Shown: positions 53,365 through 62,658 of the stretch, one piece after another
How positions within the stretch are numbered: position 1 is the stretch's first letter
Layout of the letters: each line of letters opens with the position of its first letter
NCBI GenBank assembly: GCA_902543185.1
Contig: CACBXB010000006.1
Location: 62,001 to 126,000 of the forward strand
Reading direction: 5' to 3'
Origin: Paracoccaceae bacterium
GTDB lineage: Bacteria > Pseudomonadota > Alphaproteobacteria > Rhodobacterales > Rhodobacteraceae
Length of the DNA stretch: 64,000 bases
Program-made: the position numbers and the translations under genes
Notes under the pieces: model-generated
Seen by the model: only the letters and a program-made list of their open reading frames with translations
The model's database searches: none
What the model was told of the DNA's origin: nothing

Positions 53365-54408
53365 TTACAGACGATTTCCCTGCTGATCAAAAAAATGCAC
53401 ATGTTCAAGCATAGGGGTAACCGATACTTTTTCATCAATCATATATTGCTCTGAACCTTTTATACGAACATTTATTGTTCCTAGATCTCCGCAATTGACA
53501 AAAACAAAACAATCAGCACCTAAATATTCGACAACTGATACAATTCCCAAAAAGCCTTTTTTTTGACCACGCTGAAGAGTAAAGTGTTCAGGCCTAACTC
53601 CTATATTTTCAGCCTGTTTGTTTTTGACTAAAGCCTCCAAAGACTCGCCATTTTTTGAAACACTTTCTGCTACTTGTCGGGAAATAATGTTCATTTTCGG
53701 GGAGCCAACAAATTGCGCTACAAATAGATTAGCCGGTTGCTCGTACAATTGTTTTGGTGTCCCAATCTGCGCTATTTTTCCAGATTCTAGTACTACTATT
53801 CTGTCTGCAAGAGTCATGGCCTCGACTTGGTCATGAGTTACATAAACCATAGTAGTCTTCAAAGTCTGATGTAGCCTTGCCAACTCCAAACGCATTTCCA
53901 CGCGAAGAGACGCATCAAGATTTGAAAGTGGTTCATCAAAAAGAAAAGCAGTGGGCGCCCTTACAATAGACCGACCAATGGCGACGCGTTGCCTTTGACC
54001 GCCAGAAAGATCTTTGGGTCGACGATCAAGAAAATCTTCAAGTTTCAATATTTGTGCAGCTTGGCCAACTTTATCATCTATCACTTCCTTTTGAGTTCCC
54101 GCGACCTTTAGACTGAAACCCATGTTCTCACGAACAGTCATGTGCGGATAAAGGGCGTATGACTGAAAAACCATAGACAAGCCGCGTTTCGATGGAGGTT
54201 GGTCAGTTACATCATTATGATCTAAAATAATAGAGCCACGAGAGGTTTCTTCCAAACCACCAATCATTCTCAAAAGTGTGGACTTACCACAACCCGAAGG
54301 TCCGACTAAAATAATGAACTCACCGTCCATTATTTCTAGATCAATTCCCTTAATAACCTGTAATTCATCAAACCACTTTTCGATGGAGTTGAGTTTTATG
54401 GAACCCAT
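53365..54408 (-). CDS. Carbohydrate ABC transporter ATPase (UgpC/MsmX type)
   Basis: A 347-residue ATPase with Walker A GPSGCGKST, Q-loop MVFQSYALYPHMTVRENM, signature LSGGQRQRVAIGRSI and Walker B AFLFDEPLSNLDASLR. A C-terminal OB-fold domain (about residues 235-347) contains IGVRPEHF. The ATG at 54408 overlaps the stop of the glycosidase gene (ATGA). It energises the two permeases at 55676 and 56887. Confidence 0.9.
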   Translation of the reverse strand: MGSIKLNSIEKWFDELQVIKGIDLEIMDGEFIILVGPSGCGKSTLLRMIGGLEETSRGSIILDHNDVTDQPPSKRGLSMVFQSYALYPHMTVRENMGFSLKVAGTQKEVIDDKVGQAAQILKLEDFLDRRPKDLSGGQRQRVAIGRSIVRAPTAFLFDEPLSNLDASLRVEMRLELARLHQTLKTTMVYVTHDQVEAMTLADRIVVLESGKIAQIGTPKQLYEQPANLFVAQFVGSPKMNIISRQVAESVSKNGESLEALVKNKQAENIGVRPEHFTLQRGQKKGFLGIVSVVEYLGADCFVFVNCGDLGTINVRIKGSEQYMIDEKVSVTPMLEHVHFFDQQGNRL

Positions 54409-55676
54409 CACTTTTCTCCAACACTTGGTGAAGCCCAAGCCAGCCAAACAGCTGCTGTCCAGGAAAAAGCCTCTCCACCACCGGGTGCGCCTGTCTTTGG
54501 GTGAAAATATTCAGCAAATCCATTCTGGCTGATTAAGTCCCTTGTTTTCGATCGCAATATTTCAGCCTCTTTTTCATAACCCATATCGGATAAACCTAAA
54601 CCAATCAGTGCATTCAAAACAGGCCAAGTAGGACCACGCCAGTATCGTAATCCATCAAATTTATTAGATCTACTATCAAGGCTTGGAATTGGATAAAGAT
54701 TGTCGATTAAAGTTCTTTTTAAAATATCCAACATTTTTTCATCACTTATACCAGCATACCAACATAGAAATGATGCACTCGTAAGGTAGCCAGTGTGCTC
54801 ACCACTTTTCAGATTAATGGCATTAAAATATTTACTTTCTGGATGGCGAAGAGACTCACAGCCCATTTCTAATGTTGTGCTCCAACGGTCGATTTCTTCG
54901 GTGGGCAATCCAAGAGATTTATTCATAAAAGCTAAATCTTTATTAGCTCTCAATAATATAAAAGTTAGTGTTGGGTCCGCCACAGCAAATGGTTGTTCCT
55001 CAACCATACGCGCCTCATCCCAACGTAATCGATTTCCCCTCTGTACAAGCCAAAGATAGCGGTCATAATCTGCCTTCGTAGGCCTCATAGAAGGATCTAC
55101 GTGACTGGTATCACGTCGGTTATATTCCCCTATACCTTTTGGTATAATCATAGCCATAGCACTATCCCAGTCTGCGCTATTGTCTCTACCAGCCTCCCAT
55201 GGATGTGTAACGAAAACTGCTCCTTCTGCAGAAATACGCCAATCCATAAACCATTTATGCCATGCCTTAATTTTTGGCAGGAGCGATAGTAAGTGATCCG
55301 TACCAATTTGCTGATCTTTTTCCCAAATTGCTCTAATAAAAGTCGCTGCAACAGGTGGCTGGCTTATGCCACTGGAAGAAATTGGTCCAATTCCTTCCGT
55401 GCCCCAAACCGTTGGTCCTGGAAAATAATCTGGATCATCTTGGCGAAAAAGTATATGAGGCAGCATCCCGTTAGGCCACTGACCAGCAAAGAGTGTTTCA
55501 ATTTCCCTCCAAGCTCTCTTTGTATCAAAAACCGAGAAACCCCAGGCAGCGAATGCACTATCCCAATTCCACTGATAAGGATAAAGTCCTGCCGTAGGGA
55601 TCGTAAAACCACCTTTATCGTTTCCCTCCAAAACTTCTTGGGCCTTTTGGTCAAGAAAGATCTTTTCTTTTCTCAT
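54408..55676 (-). CDS. GH63-type glycoside hydrolase (glucosylglycerate hydrolase-like)
   Basis: A 422-residue (alpha/alpha)6-barrel hydrolase. Conserved blocks are YPYQWNWDSAFAAWGF, NGMLPHILF, HPWEAGRDNSADWD, YWRGPTWPVLN and FAEYFHPKTGAPGGGEAFSWTAAVWL. These recall the GH63 mannosyl-/glucosylglycerate hydrolases and MGH1-type glucosidases. There is no signal peptide, so it acts after uptake. Its start overlaps the permease stop (TAATG). A compatible solute such as glucosylglycerate or glucosylglycerol is the likely substrate; other alpha-glucosides are possible. Confidence 0.78.
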   Translation of the reverse strand: MRKEKIFLDQKAQEVLEGNDKGGFTIPTAGLYPYQWNWDSAFAAWGFSVFDTKRAWREIETLFAGQWPNGMLPHILFRQDDPDYFPGPTVWGTEGIGPISSSGISQPPVAATFIRAIWEKDQQIGTDHLLSLLPKIKAWHKWFMDWRISAEGAVFVTHPWEAGRDNSADWDSAMAMIIPKGIGEYNRRDTSHVDPSMRPTKADYDRYLWLVQRGNRLRWDEARMVEEQPFAVADPTLTFILLRANKDLAFMNKSLGLPTEEIDRWSTTLEMGCESLRHPESKYFNAINLKSGEHTGYLTSASFLCWYAGISDEKMLDILKRTLIDNLYPIPSLDSRSNKFDGLRYWRGPTWPVLNALIGLGLSDMGYEKEAEILRSKTRDLISQNGFAEYFHPKTGAPGGGEAFSWTAAVWLAWASPSVGEK

Positions 55677-56890
55677 TATCCTTTCACACCCCCCGCAGCC
55701 AAGCCTTTGGTCATAAAACGCTCCAATCCTAAGAAGAGGATCAAAATTGGCAGAGTGGAAATTACGGCTCCCGCCATAAGGTGTTGTCTGGGCACTTCAG
55801 AGGAGTTCAGTGATGCAACACCTCTAGTAAGAGTAAATTTAGCAGGATCATCCAAGAGCATCAGTGCCAGTAGAAACTCATTCCAAGCAATCATAAAAAC
55901 ATACAAGCTAACAGAAGCAAGAGCAGGTAACGCTAATGGTAAAGTAATGCGCCTGATTACCGAGAAACGGGAAAGGCCATCCATCAAGCCTGCCTCTTCA
56001 ATCTCCGCTGGTAGACCCCGGAAATATCCTTGTAACATATACAGAGCAACGGGTATTGTGGTTACGGGATAGATCATAACGATCCCTACCAAAGTATTCC
56101 TTAAACCTGCCATTGAAAAACCTATGTAAATAGGTAAGGCGAGAACAATCATTGGTACCATATAGATGAGCAAAATCGCTTGACTAAAAGCCGAACGGCC
56201 TTTGAACTTAAGGCGGGCTACAGCATAAGCACCTGGAATTGCAAACGCTAAAGTTATTATTACGGTCAAGATTGAAACACAGAGACTAGTCCAAAGATAA
56301 CTGCCAAAGTTAAAATCAGAAAATAACTCATAATAACTCCTGAAAAGCCCCAATCCTTTTGAAAGATCAATCCCAAAATTGAGTGGGTTTAAAAGCAGTT
56401 CTTGCTGGCTCTTGAGGCTAGTCATGATCATCACGTAAAATGGAACAAAGACTGCAACGGTGAAAATGATAAAGCCTACACCAGTTAGAAATCTGATAAT
56501 GGAGGTTTCGAGGTCAAATCTATCAACCTCTCCAGGCTCCAAGCCTTTCAACATAGTTGCTACAGGGAGCATTAGGCCCATCGAGTAAATCGTGTAGGTC
56601 AATATTTTTTGAAGTCTTGTTGCATCCTCAGAAATCCAAATTATTTCTTTGTTTGGAAACTCAAGTAAAAAGCACGCCAATATCGTAAAAAAAATAATTA
56701 TAGACTTACTTTTAAAGTGCAAAAATAATAAGCCAGCGATTACCCCTAAAGCAGCAGAATTGGTTAAATTCGGTTTGAACGCCATTCCAGTCAAAAATGA
56801 CATAGCCACCGAAACTAAAACTGATATTGCTATACTCCACATTCCACCAAGGCAGAGCGCAAGAACATAACTGTTTCTACTTAAATTCAA
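55676..56890 (-). CDS. Carbohydrate ABC permease, MalG-type with N-terminal membrane extension
   Basis: A 404-residue permease. The first 120 residues hold about four extra membrane segments that ordinary MalG-type permeases (about 280 residues) lack. The core then shows FYVMIMTSLKSQQELLLNPL, PGAYAVARLKFKG, and the EAA loop EEAGLMDGLSRFSVIRRITLPLALP. It overlaps the other permease by 4 bases. Confidence 0.87.
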   Translation of the reverse strand: MNLSRNSYVLALCLGGMWSIAISVLVSVAMSFLTGMAFKPNLTNSAALGVIAGLLFLHFKSKSIIIFFTILACFLLEFPNKEIIWISEDATRLQKILTYTIYSMGLMLPVATMLKGLEPGEVDRFDLETSIIRFLTGVGFIIFTVAVFVPFYVMIMTSLKSQQELLLNPLNFGIDLSKGLGLFRSYYELFSDFNFGSYLWTSLCVSILTVIITLAFAIPGAYAVARLKFKGRSAFSQAILLIYMVPMIVLALPIYIGFSMAGLRNTLVGIVMIYPVTTIPVALYMLQGYFRGLPAEIEEAGLMDGLSRFSVIRRITLPLALPALASVSLYVFMIAWNEFLLALMLLDDPAKFTLTRGVASLNSSEVPRQHLMAGAVISTLPILILFLGLERFMTKGLAAGGVKG

Positions 56891-58128
56891 AGGCCCTCCT
56901 CCCGATTGAAAAAACGAAAGAACAAAATTGAAAAGAGGAGTAGGAAGATAAAAATCACAACGGCAACTGCAGCACCGGCGCCTATATTTGAAACCGCAAA
57001 TGCCTGTTCGTAAACGTTGACAGTGAGGGTCCTAGTGTCTGCTGACCCTCCGGTCAGAAGAAAAATGTCATCAAATTTGTTGAACGTCCAAATAAAACGC
57101 AACAAAAATAAAATGCTTAAAATCCCCATAAGGGTTGGAAGGCTAAGATACCAAAAAATCTGAAAGGGGCTGGCCCCATCCATGTCTGCAGCTTCGTACA
57201 TTTCAACATCAATGGCCTGCATTCTTGCAAGAATAAATAAGAAGGAAAGTGGGAAATAGCGCCAGATTTCGAATACTGTAACCATAATCAGCGCATAGGG
57301 CTTTTGCCCAAAAAAATTAATTGGGGTCTCTACAACTCCCATTTGCACCAACAACGCATTTATTGAGCCAGAAAAGGGATCAAAAAGTATAACCCAAGCA
57401 AAGGCTACTGCAATCACTGGCGCGACATAAGGGAATAGGTACAGCCCTCGGATCAAACCTTTTCCCCGAAAATCTATATTAAGTAGTAAGGCTGCAAACA
57501 AGCCCACCACTAAAGCACCAATTGTTCCAAAAACGGTATAAAATAATGTGGCGTATATGACTGTCCAAAATTCAGCAGAGTCGAATACGTGTACAAAGTT
57601 TTTCATGGTAAAGTTAAAATTTGTGAGGATGTTTTCTCCTCGACCAGTTACCTTAGCAATACTGTCAGTGATTTTTAAATTATCATTGAAATAATCTTGT
57701 TTTGCTATAACTCTGATCTCGAGCGTTTCGCGTTGACCTCCTTCAAATTCACCAAGATTGCAATTTAAATTTTTTCCTTTTAGGGAACAGCGTTTGTCTA
57801 CTTCAGTAACTTCAAGGCTTGATGGTATTTCATCTGCCAATGTTATGCCAAAAATAGGATCCTTTTGACTTGAGTTACGAATTTTGTAACGAATTATGGC
57901 AGCGTCTCCTGATTGTTTTGGCTTTCCTCTAAGTTGTTCTCGCACTAGAGCACTTGCCGGGCGTAAATCTTCGAGTGCAATCGGTTTGAAACTAATCCAA
58001 AATATCGCCATCAGTGGTAGAACAATAACGAGTGCCACTGACAAAATTGTTGGCAGCAAAAGCGCCCAGGCAAATCTAGCCTCTCGTCTAGAAAGCGGCC
58101 CTAGCGTTTTAGGTGCAGCATTTTGCAT
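56887..58128 (-). CDS. Carbohydrate ABC permease, MalF-type with DUF11-like periplasmic domain
   Basis: A 413-residue permease. After the first membrane segment (about 19-47), residues 75-165 form a beta-rich domain: IRYKIRNSS, GITLADEIPSSLEV, a CSLKGKNLNC cysteine pair and LGEFEGGQRETLEIRVIA. This has the pattern of a DUF11 (conserved repeat/Ig-like) domain and would face the periplasm. The normal MalF-type core follows, with VAFAWVILFDPFSGSINALL and the EAA loop YEAADMDGASPFQIFWYLSLPTLMG. It lies downstream of the binding-protein gene and a hairpin. Confidence 0.87.
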   Translation of the reverse strand: MQNAAPKTLGPLSRREARFAWALLLPTILSVALVIVLPLMAIFWISFKPIALEDLRPASALVREQLRGKPKQSGDAAIIRYKIRNSSQKDPIFGITLADEIPSSLEVTEVDKRCSLKGKNLNCNLGEFEGGQRETLEIRVIAKQDYFNDNLKITDSIAKVTGRGENILTNFNFTMKNFVHVFDSAEFWTVIYATLFYTVFGTIGALVVGLFAALLLNIDFRGKGLIRGLYLFPYVAPVIAVAFAWVILFDPFSGSINALLVQMGVVETPINFFGQKPYALIMVTVFEIWRYFPLSFLFILARMQAIDVEMYEAADMDGASPFQIFWYLSLPTLMGILSILFLLRFIWTFNKFDDIFLLTGGSADTRTLTVNVYEQAFAVSNIGAGAAVAVVIFIFLLLFSILFFRFFNREEGL

Positions 58129-58174
58129 TTAAGATCCACACAGAATTTATTTAAATGAATAGAAAGGTAGGTTT

Positions 58175-58200
58175 AGGTAGCACTACCAGTAGTGCTACCT
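58175..58200 (-). terminator. Hairpin between binding-protein and permease genes
   Basis: A perfect 12-bp inverted repeat (AGGTAGCACTAC / GTAGTGCTACCT) with a 2-base loop lies 24 bases after the binding-protein stop and 46 bases before the permease start in the direction of transcription. No U tract follows. It is probably a partial terminator or mRNA-protecting stem. Confidence 0.75.
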
Positions 58201-58224
58201 AGTATATTATTGAATTAAACTCAA

Positions 58225-59574
58225 TTACTCAATCTTCGCCAATTCAGCATTCATATTAGCAACAGCAGTTGCAGCATCAATTTCTCCATCAATATGCTGA
58301 CGCACAATGCGGTTTATAACCTGACTGTTGATTATTTTTGAAGCCAGTCCTAATTGACCTTCAGAAACACCCCACCTTTGAGCAACTCCTAAACCAGCTA
58401 CAATGTTCTCAATTACATCTGCATCATAGAGATCAGAAAGTGGTGCGCGACGATCAACCCCAACATCTAACTTAGACCAGCCATCTATAAACTCAGACGG
58501 GTTAGCGGATGTTCCATTTCGGCTTGGGAATTTACCTTCAGGCGCAATCGCCAACGTAGACATATAACCATCACTTACCGCAAATTTGACAAAATCCTGT
58601 GCAGCTTCTGTATCTGCATCAGAAGTAATACCAAAATAGCTTGAGGCAGCCCATGCTGCGCCTTCAGGATTAGATGGACCTGAAAAGTTAGTGACAAAAC
58701 CCGTGGCCTTCGCAAGCTCTCGAGACGTTGGATCATCATTTACGGTAGGAGGAGCAGAGTCTCTCAAACCCGCCAATTCATCCATTATGAAAGGTGACCA
58801 AATAATCATTGCAGCTTTACCAGCAAAGTAAAGTTCGCGTGATTGTTTCCAGAATAGCTCACCTGGTGGAGATGCTTTAGCTATCGTTTTATAAAATTCC
58901 AAAGCTTCAACAGTTTTCTTCTCATCAAAACCTGAAAAACCATTTGCATCTACTGGAGTTGCCCCATTCGCCAAAAGAACATGCTCTAAAACTTGGCTCA
59001 TAAAGTTTTCGTCAACTTTTGTTGCTGCCACAAAACCATACATTTCTGGTGGATTGTGTAATTTTTCCAAAGCCGTAACAACGCTCGAATAGCTTGTTGG
59101 TGCTGCCAGCCCCTCAGCTTCGAATAAGTCTTTTCGGTAAACTACCATCTGGGTCCATCCATCCACTGGAACTCCAGCTACGCCATTCGGCGTGGCTGCC
59201 ATGCTTATCGGTCCAGGAGCAAATGTATCCGCACCAAGATCATCAACTACTTCTTGTGCAGCTTCTGTGTCCAGAATACCCGCCTCAGCCCAAGGCAACG
59301 CGAATGAAAGTGGATAATATATCACGTCAGGTAGATCCCCAGCTGCGAAGGCCGCTGTTGCACGGGTACCGTAATCACTTTCCTCTACTGGTATCATTTG
59401 CACTTTGACACCAGTTGAAGCCTCGTAGTCTGCTGCCATCTTTTGTTGGCGCTCAAGGCGTGCTGGCTGAGTCTCTGTTGTCCAAACGCGTATTTCTTGC
59501 GCAATGGCTGATGTCGCTGTTGCAAGCAATGCGATTGTTGAGACAGCCCCGGCTATTTTTAGTCTCAAGTTCAT
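58225..59574 (-). CDS. Carbohydrate ABC transporter substrate-binding protein (family 1)
   Basis: A 449-residue periplasmic protein with a signal peptide (residues 1-25, ATSAIAQ). SBP_bac_1 features are EIRVWTTETQPARLERQQKMAADYEASTG near the start, GVPVDGWTQMVVYRKDLFEAEG and AAMIWSPFIMDEL. AGGGGAG lies just before the ATG. It opens a five-gene operon (two permeases, GH63-type hydrolase, ATPase) divergent from a LacI regulator. The hydrolase suggests a glucosylglycerate or glucosylglycerol ligand. Confidence 0.88.
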   Translation of the reverse strand: MNLRLKIAGAVSTIALLATATSAIAQEIRVWTTETQPARLERQQKMAADYEASTGVKVQMIPVEESDYGTRATAAFAAGDLPDVIYYPLSFALPWAEAGILDTEAAQEVVDDLGADTFAPGPISMAATPNGVAGVPVDGWTQMVVYRKDLFEAEGLAAPTSYSSVVTALEKLHNPPEMYGFVAATKVDENFMSQVLEHVLLANGATPVDANGFSGFDEKKTVEALEFYKTIAKASPPGELFWKQSRELYFAGKAAMIIWSPFIMDELAGLRDSAPPTVNDDPTSRELAKATGFVTNFSGPSNPEGAAWAASSYFGITSDADTEAAQDFVKFAVSDGYMSTLAIAPEGKFPSRNGTSANPSEFIDGWSKLDVGVDRRAPLSDLYDADVIENIVAGLGVAQRWGVSEGQLGLASKIINSQVINRIVRQHIDGEIDAATAVANMNAELAKIE

Positions 59575-59663
59575 AATTTTCTCCCCTCTGGTTAGAAATT
59601 GTCAATTAACGAATTAATCACCTCAAAAATTGAAATTAAATTTACAAAATGTACGATTTATGT

Positions 59664-59681
59664 TGGTATAACGTTATACCA
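59664..59681. promoter_or_regulatory. LacI-type operator palindrome
   Basis: TGGTATAACGTTATACCA is an 18-base perfect palindrome with a central CG, the form typical of LacI-family operators. It sits in the 206-base divergent region between the sugar ABC operon (starting at 59574, minus) and the LacI-type regulator gene (59781, plus), so it can control both. Confidence 0.8.
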
Positions 59682-59780
59682 CATGTCAACATTTTTTTTG
59701 GAGCATTGTGTCTGAATGTAAATAGATTAAACAAATCAAATGAATAAAGACAAATAAACAGGTAAAAAAATAGCTTCGAA

Positions 59781-60803
59781 ATGAAAAATAAAGGGCGAAC
59801 AACATTAAAAACTCTAGCGAAAGCATCTGGAGTGTCTGTAGCAACAGCAAGCCAAGTTATACGCGGTGTAGGTAGAATTTCAGAACATACACGAAAGCGA
59901 GTGTTGTCTACAGCTGAAAAAATGAACTATATTCCCGACGGCCGTGCAATATCTATGCGCTCAGGCGAGCGCCCTGAAATTGGCATGATTATTCAAGAAC
60001 TTGCAAATCCTTTTAATGCAGAAGTTGTCAGCGGTGTTAGTGATTACCTAGAGAGGCATGGGTATTTTGTTTCCGTGCTAGATGCGCGAAATGATATAGA
60101 ACGGCAAAAACGAAATATTGAAGCCTTTATCAGAAGCGCTCGCGGAGGACTTATTTGGGTTCCAGCCCATAACACACCCTCAAAAACTGTCGAACTTCTT
60201 CGAAAGAACAGTATCCCAACGATAACGTTTTTGCGCCAAATTAAAGGGGCCGATTTTGATCATATTGGGATAAAAAACACAGAGGGAATAGAGATAGCAA
60301 CTGAGTACTTGATTAATTTAGGCCATACTAAAATTGCTTATTTTGGAGGGGATTCAAATTCTGATGTCAGACAAGATCGGGTGCAAGGATATGAACTTTC
60401 TTTAAAAAAAAATAGTATAATTTGGAAAGTAATTTGGACTTCTGATGATACAAAGCAGTCTGGAGTAGAAAGATTGCATGATTTGTTATCTGCACACCCT
60501 GATGTTACAGCTTTAGTTTGCAATGGGGACATGGTCGCCCTAGGCGCCTGCCTAGCGCTGCAATCTAGAGGCCTACAACCAGGTAAGGATGTATCAGTCA
60601 TAGGCTTTGATAACGTTATGGATGCAAAACTCGTTACACCAAGCCTGACAACAATGGCAGTAAATCCCTATAAAATGGGTCAAATTCTGGCAGAAACAAT
60701 ACTCAAGCGAATAAATGAGACTGAACGCCCACAAATCACATTCTTTAATGATCCCGAGTTGATAATAAGAAAATCAGTTGGGCCCAATGAAGTCGCAAAG
60801 TGA
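59781..60803 (+). CDS. LacI-family transcriptional regulator
   Basis: A 340-residue regulator. The N-terminal helix-turn-helix is TLKTLAKASGVSVATASQVIRG with the hinge MNYIPDGRAISMRSG. The ligand domain (about 65-335) follows the periplasmic-binding fold, with IGMIIQELANPFNAEVVSGV and VSVIGFDNVMDAKLVTPSLTT. It should sense the sugar or solute moved by the adjacent ABC operon and bind the palindrome at 59664. Residues ISEH and the hinge are standard; nothing is missing. Confidence 0.88.
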   Translation: MKNKGRTTLKTLAKASGVSVATASQVIRGVGRISEHTRKRVLSTAEKMNYIPDGRAISMRSGERPEIGMIIQELANPFNAEVVSGVSDYLERHGYFVSVLDARNDIERQKRNIEAFIRSARGGLIWVPAHNTPSKTVELLRKNSIPTITFLRQIKGADFDHIGIKNTEGIEIATEYLINLGHTKIAYFGGDSNSDVRQDRVQGYELSLKKNSIIWKVIWTSDDTKQSGVERLHDLLSAHPDVTALVCNGDMVALGACLALQSRGLQPGKDVSVIGFDNVMDAKLVTPSLTTMAVNPYKMGQILAETILKRINETERPQITFFNDPELIIRKSVGPNEVAK

Positions 60804-60844
60804 CGTGCCTTACCCCTCGTTAAATTGGTAAGCTGTTTCGTGAC

Positions 60845-62455
60845 CTATTCCCGCTGATTTTGCCGCCAGGCGTTCAGTTCAGTTTCGTCCCAGAAGCCCA
60901 GATAGACACCATCTTCGGCATCATCGTGACACCGGCCTGTTTCAATCTCCTCGTCCGATATGGTAACCCTCGTGTGTTGCTGCCGCGCCCAAGCAAACAT
61001 CATCTCACGCATCCGCTCAATCTGTTTTTGATGTTTTTTGCTGTCGCCGAGGTCCACCACCTCTTCTGGATCTGTTTCTAAATCATAAAGCATAGCGCGG
61101 TGTCCTTCGACCCAGATGAATTTCCATCGTCCATCAAAAACCATGGTAAGGCTACAAGACTTGGCGTCTTTGGACAGTTGCCGCAAATACGGGCGAGCAG
61201 AATAGTCGTATTCCGAGATCACAAAATCTCGGGGCGTTTGCCCGGTATCATATATCTCGGGCAGCAGTGAATGCCCTTCAAGAATATGAGCAGGCACCTC
61301 GCCACCCACAAACTCCAAAAAGGTTGGAACAAGGTCAATCGCCTCGGTCAGCGATTGGCTAATAGAACCGCGTGTGGCATCTGCCTCTTTTGAGGGGTCG
61401 ACGATAATCAACGGAACCCGAGCAGAAGCATCGTGGAACAGTTCTTTCTCTCCCATCCAATGATCGCCAAGATAATCACCATGGTCAGAAGTAAACACAA
61501 TCATCGTGTCGTTTATCTGGCCGCTTTCTTCAAGATAGGACATCAAACGCCCGATTTGATCGTCGATTTGGGAGATCAACCCCATATAGGCAGGAATTAC
61601 CGCCTCACGTACATCATCTCGGCTGAACGCACGGCCATAGCGATAATCGTAATATGCAGCCATCAAAGGGTGCGGATCCTGACGTTCTAGGTGTGAGCGG
61701 TTGACCGGAATGATGTGCTCAGGCCCGTACATGTCGTGATAGGGCGCTGGTACGATATAGGGCCAATGGGGTTTGATGTAAGACAGGTGCAGGCACCAGC
61801 TCTCGTGTTTTGCCTGTTCCATGAATTCAATCGCACGAGTGGTGGTATAGGGCGTTTCACTATCTTCATTTTCCACTGCCGCCGGTTCAGAGGCATGTTT
61901 CAATAGCCAACCAGAAAGGATTTCCCCATCTTCGCCACGCCCAGAATTGGCCCAATAATGCCAAGGGTTTTCTCCGTCATAGCCTTTATTGGCCAAATGA
62001 TGGTTGTAGTGGCTGGGCTGTTTCTTGGCTCCATCGGGGACGACCCCATCACAGCGATCCCAAACCTCAAAACCGCCTTCCACGAGCAGCGCACCAATAG
62101 CGGTTGTGGCTTCAATGCCCAGCCGTTTCATGCCTTCCCAGTCAGGCGTGGCGTGGGACTTCCCACACAAAACGGTGCGCATACCCAAAGGTCGCAGATG
62201 ATCGCCCAATGTCATTTCGCCCACACGCAAAGGATGTTCGTTCCACAATGATCCATGGGAGCGAGTATAGCGGCCTGTATAAAAGCTCGCCCGACTGGGG
62301 CCACAAATCGGGGATTGCACATAAGTGCGGTCGAAACGAACGCCACGTGCTGCCAAGGCATTAATATTTGGAGTACGGATGTGGGGATGCCCTGTGCAAC
62401 CCAGATAGTCGTACCGCAATTGATCACACATTATAAACAGGATCTTTTGGGGCAT
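60845..62455 (-). CDS. Sulfatase / phosphonate monoester hydrolase-type enzyme
   Basis: A 536-residue alkaline-phosphatase-superfamily enzyme. C51 in CGPSRASFYTGR is the formylglycine position (C-x-P-S-R). D11 (MCDQLRYDYLG) and FTSDHGDYLGDHWMGEKELFHDA give the metal site. There is no signal peptide, so it acts in the cytoplasm. The substrate may be an aryl or choline sulfate or a phosphonate ester; neighbouring ring-cleavage genes favour an aromatic sulfate, by inference. It is GC-richer than the genes to its left. The 203-base region 62456-62658 after it is AT-rich with only a shared 10-mer described in the findings. Confidence 0.83.
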   Translation of the reverse strand: MPQKILFIMCDQLRYDYLGCTGHPHIRTPNINALAARGVRFDRTYVQSPICGPSRASFYTGRYTRSHGSLWNEHPLRVGEMTLGDHLRPLGMRTVLCGKSHATPDWEGMKRLGIEATTAIGALLVEGGFEVWDRCDGVVPDGAKKQPSHYNHHLANKGYDGENPWHYWANSGRGEDGEILSGWLLKHASEPAAVENEDSETPYTTTRAIEFMEQAKHESWCLHLSYIKPHWPYIVPAPYHDMYGPEHIIPVNRSHLERQDPHPLMAAYYDYRYGRAFSRDDVREAVIPAYMGLISQIDDQIGRLMSYLEESGQINDTMIVFTSDHGDYLGDHWMGEKELFHDASARVPLIIVDPSKEADATRGSISQSLTEAIDLVPTFLEFVGGEVPAHILEGHSLLPEIYDTGQTPRDFVISEYDYSARPYLRQLSKDAKSCSLTMVFDGRWKFIWVEGHRAMLYDLETDPEEVVDLGDSKKHQKQIERMREMMFAWARQQHTRVTISDEEIETGRCHDDAEDGVYLGFWDETELNAWRQNQRE

Positions 62456-62658
62456 CAGTGGCTTACCTCATGAATTTAGCCGACAAAGCGGGGCAACTTT
62501 CACAGTCCAGCTGTCACTGGATAACCTAGTTTTGTATAGTATAGAAAATATCGTTTTTATATCAAAATAAAAAATCGATAGAGAGGCGATTTGTCGAGTT
62601 TTCGAACATTTTTATCTTCGAAGACGGCATTTTTTATATAGATGGATTAAGACTTGAG

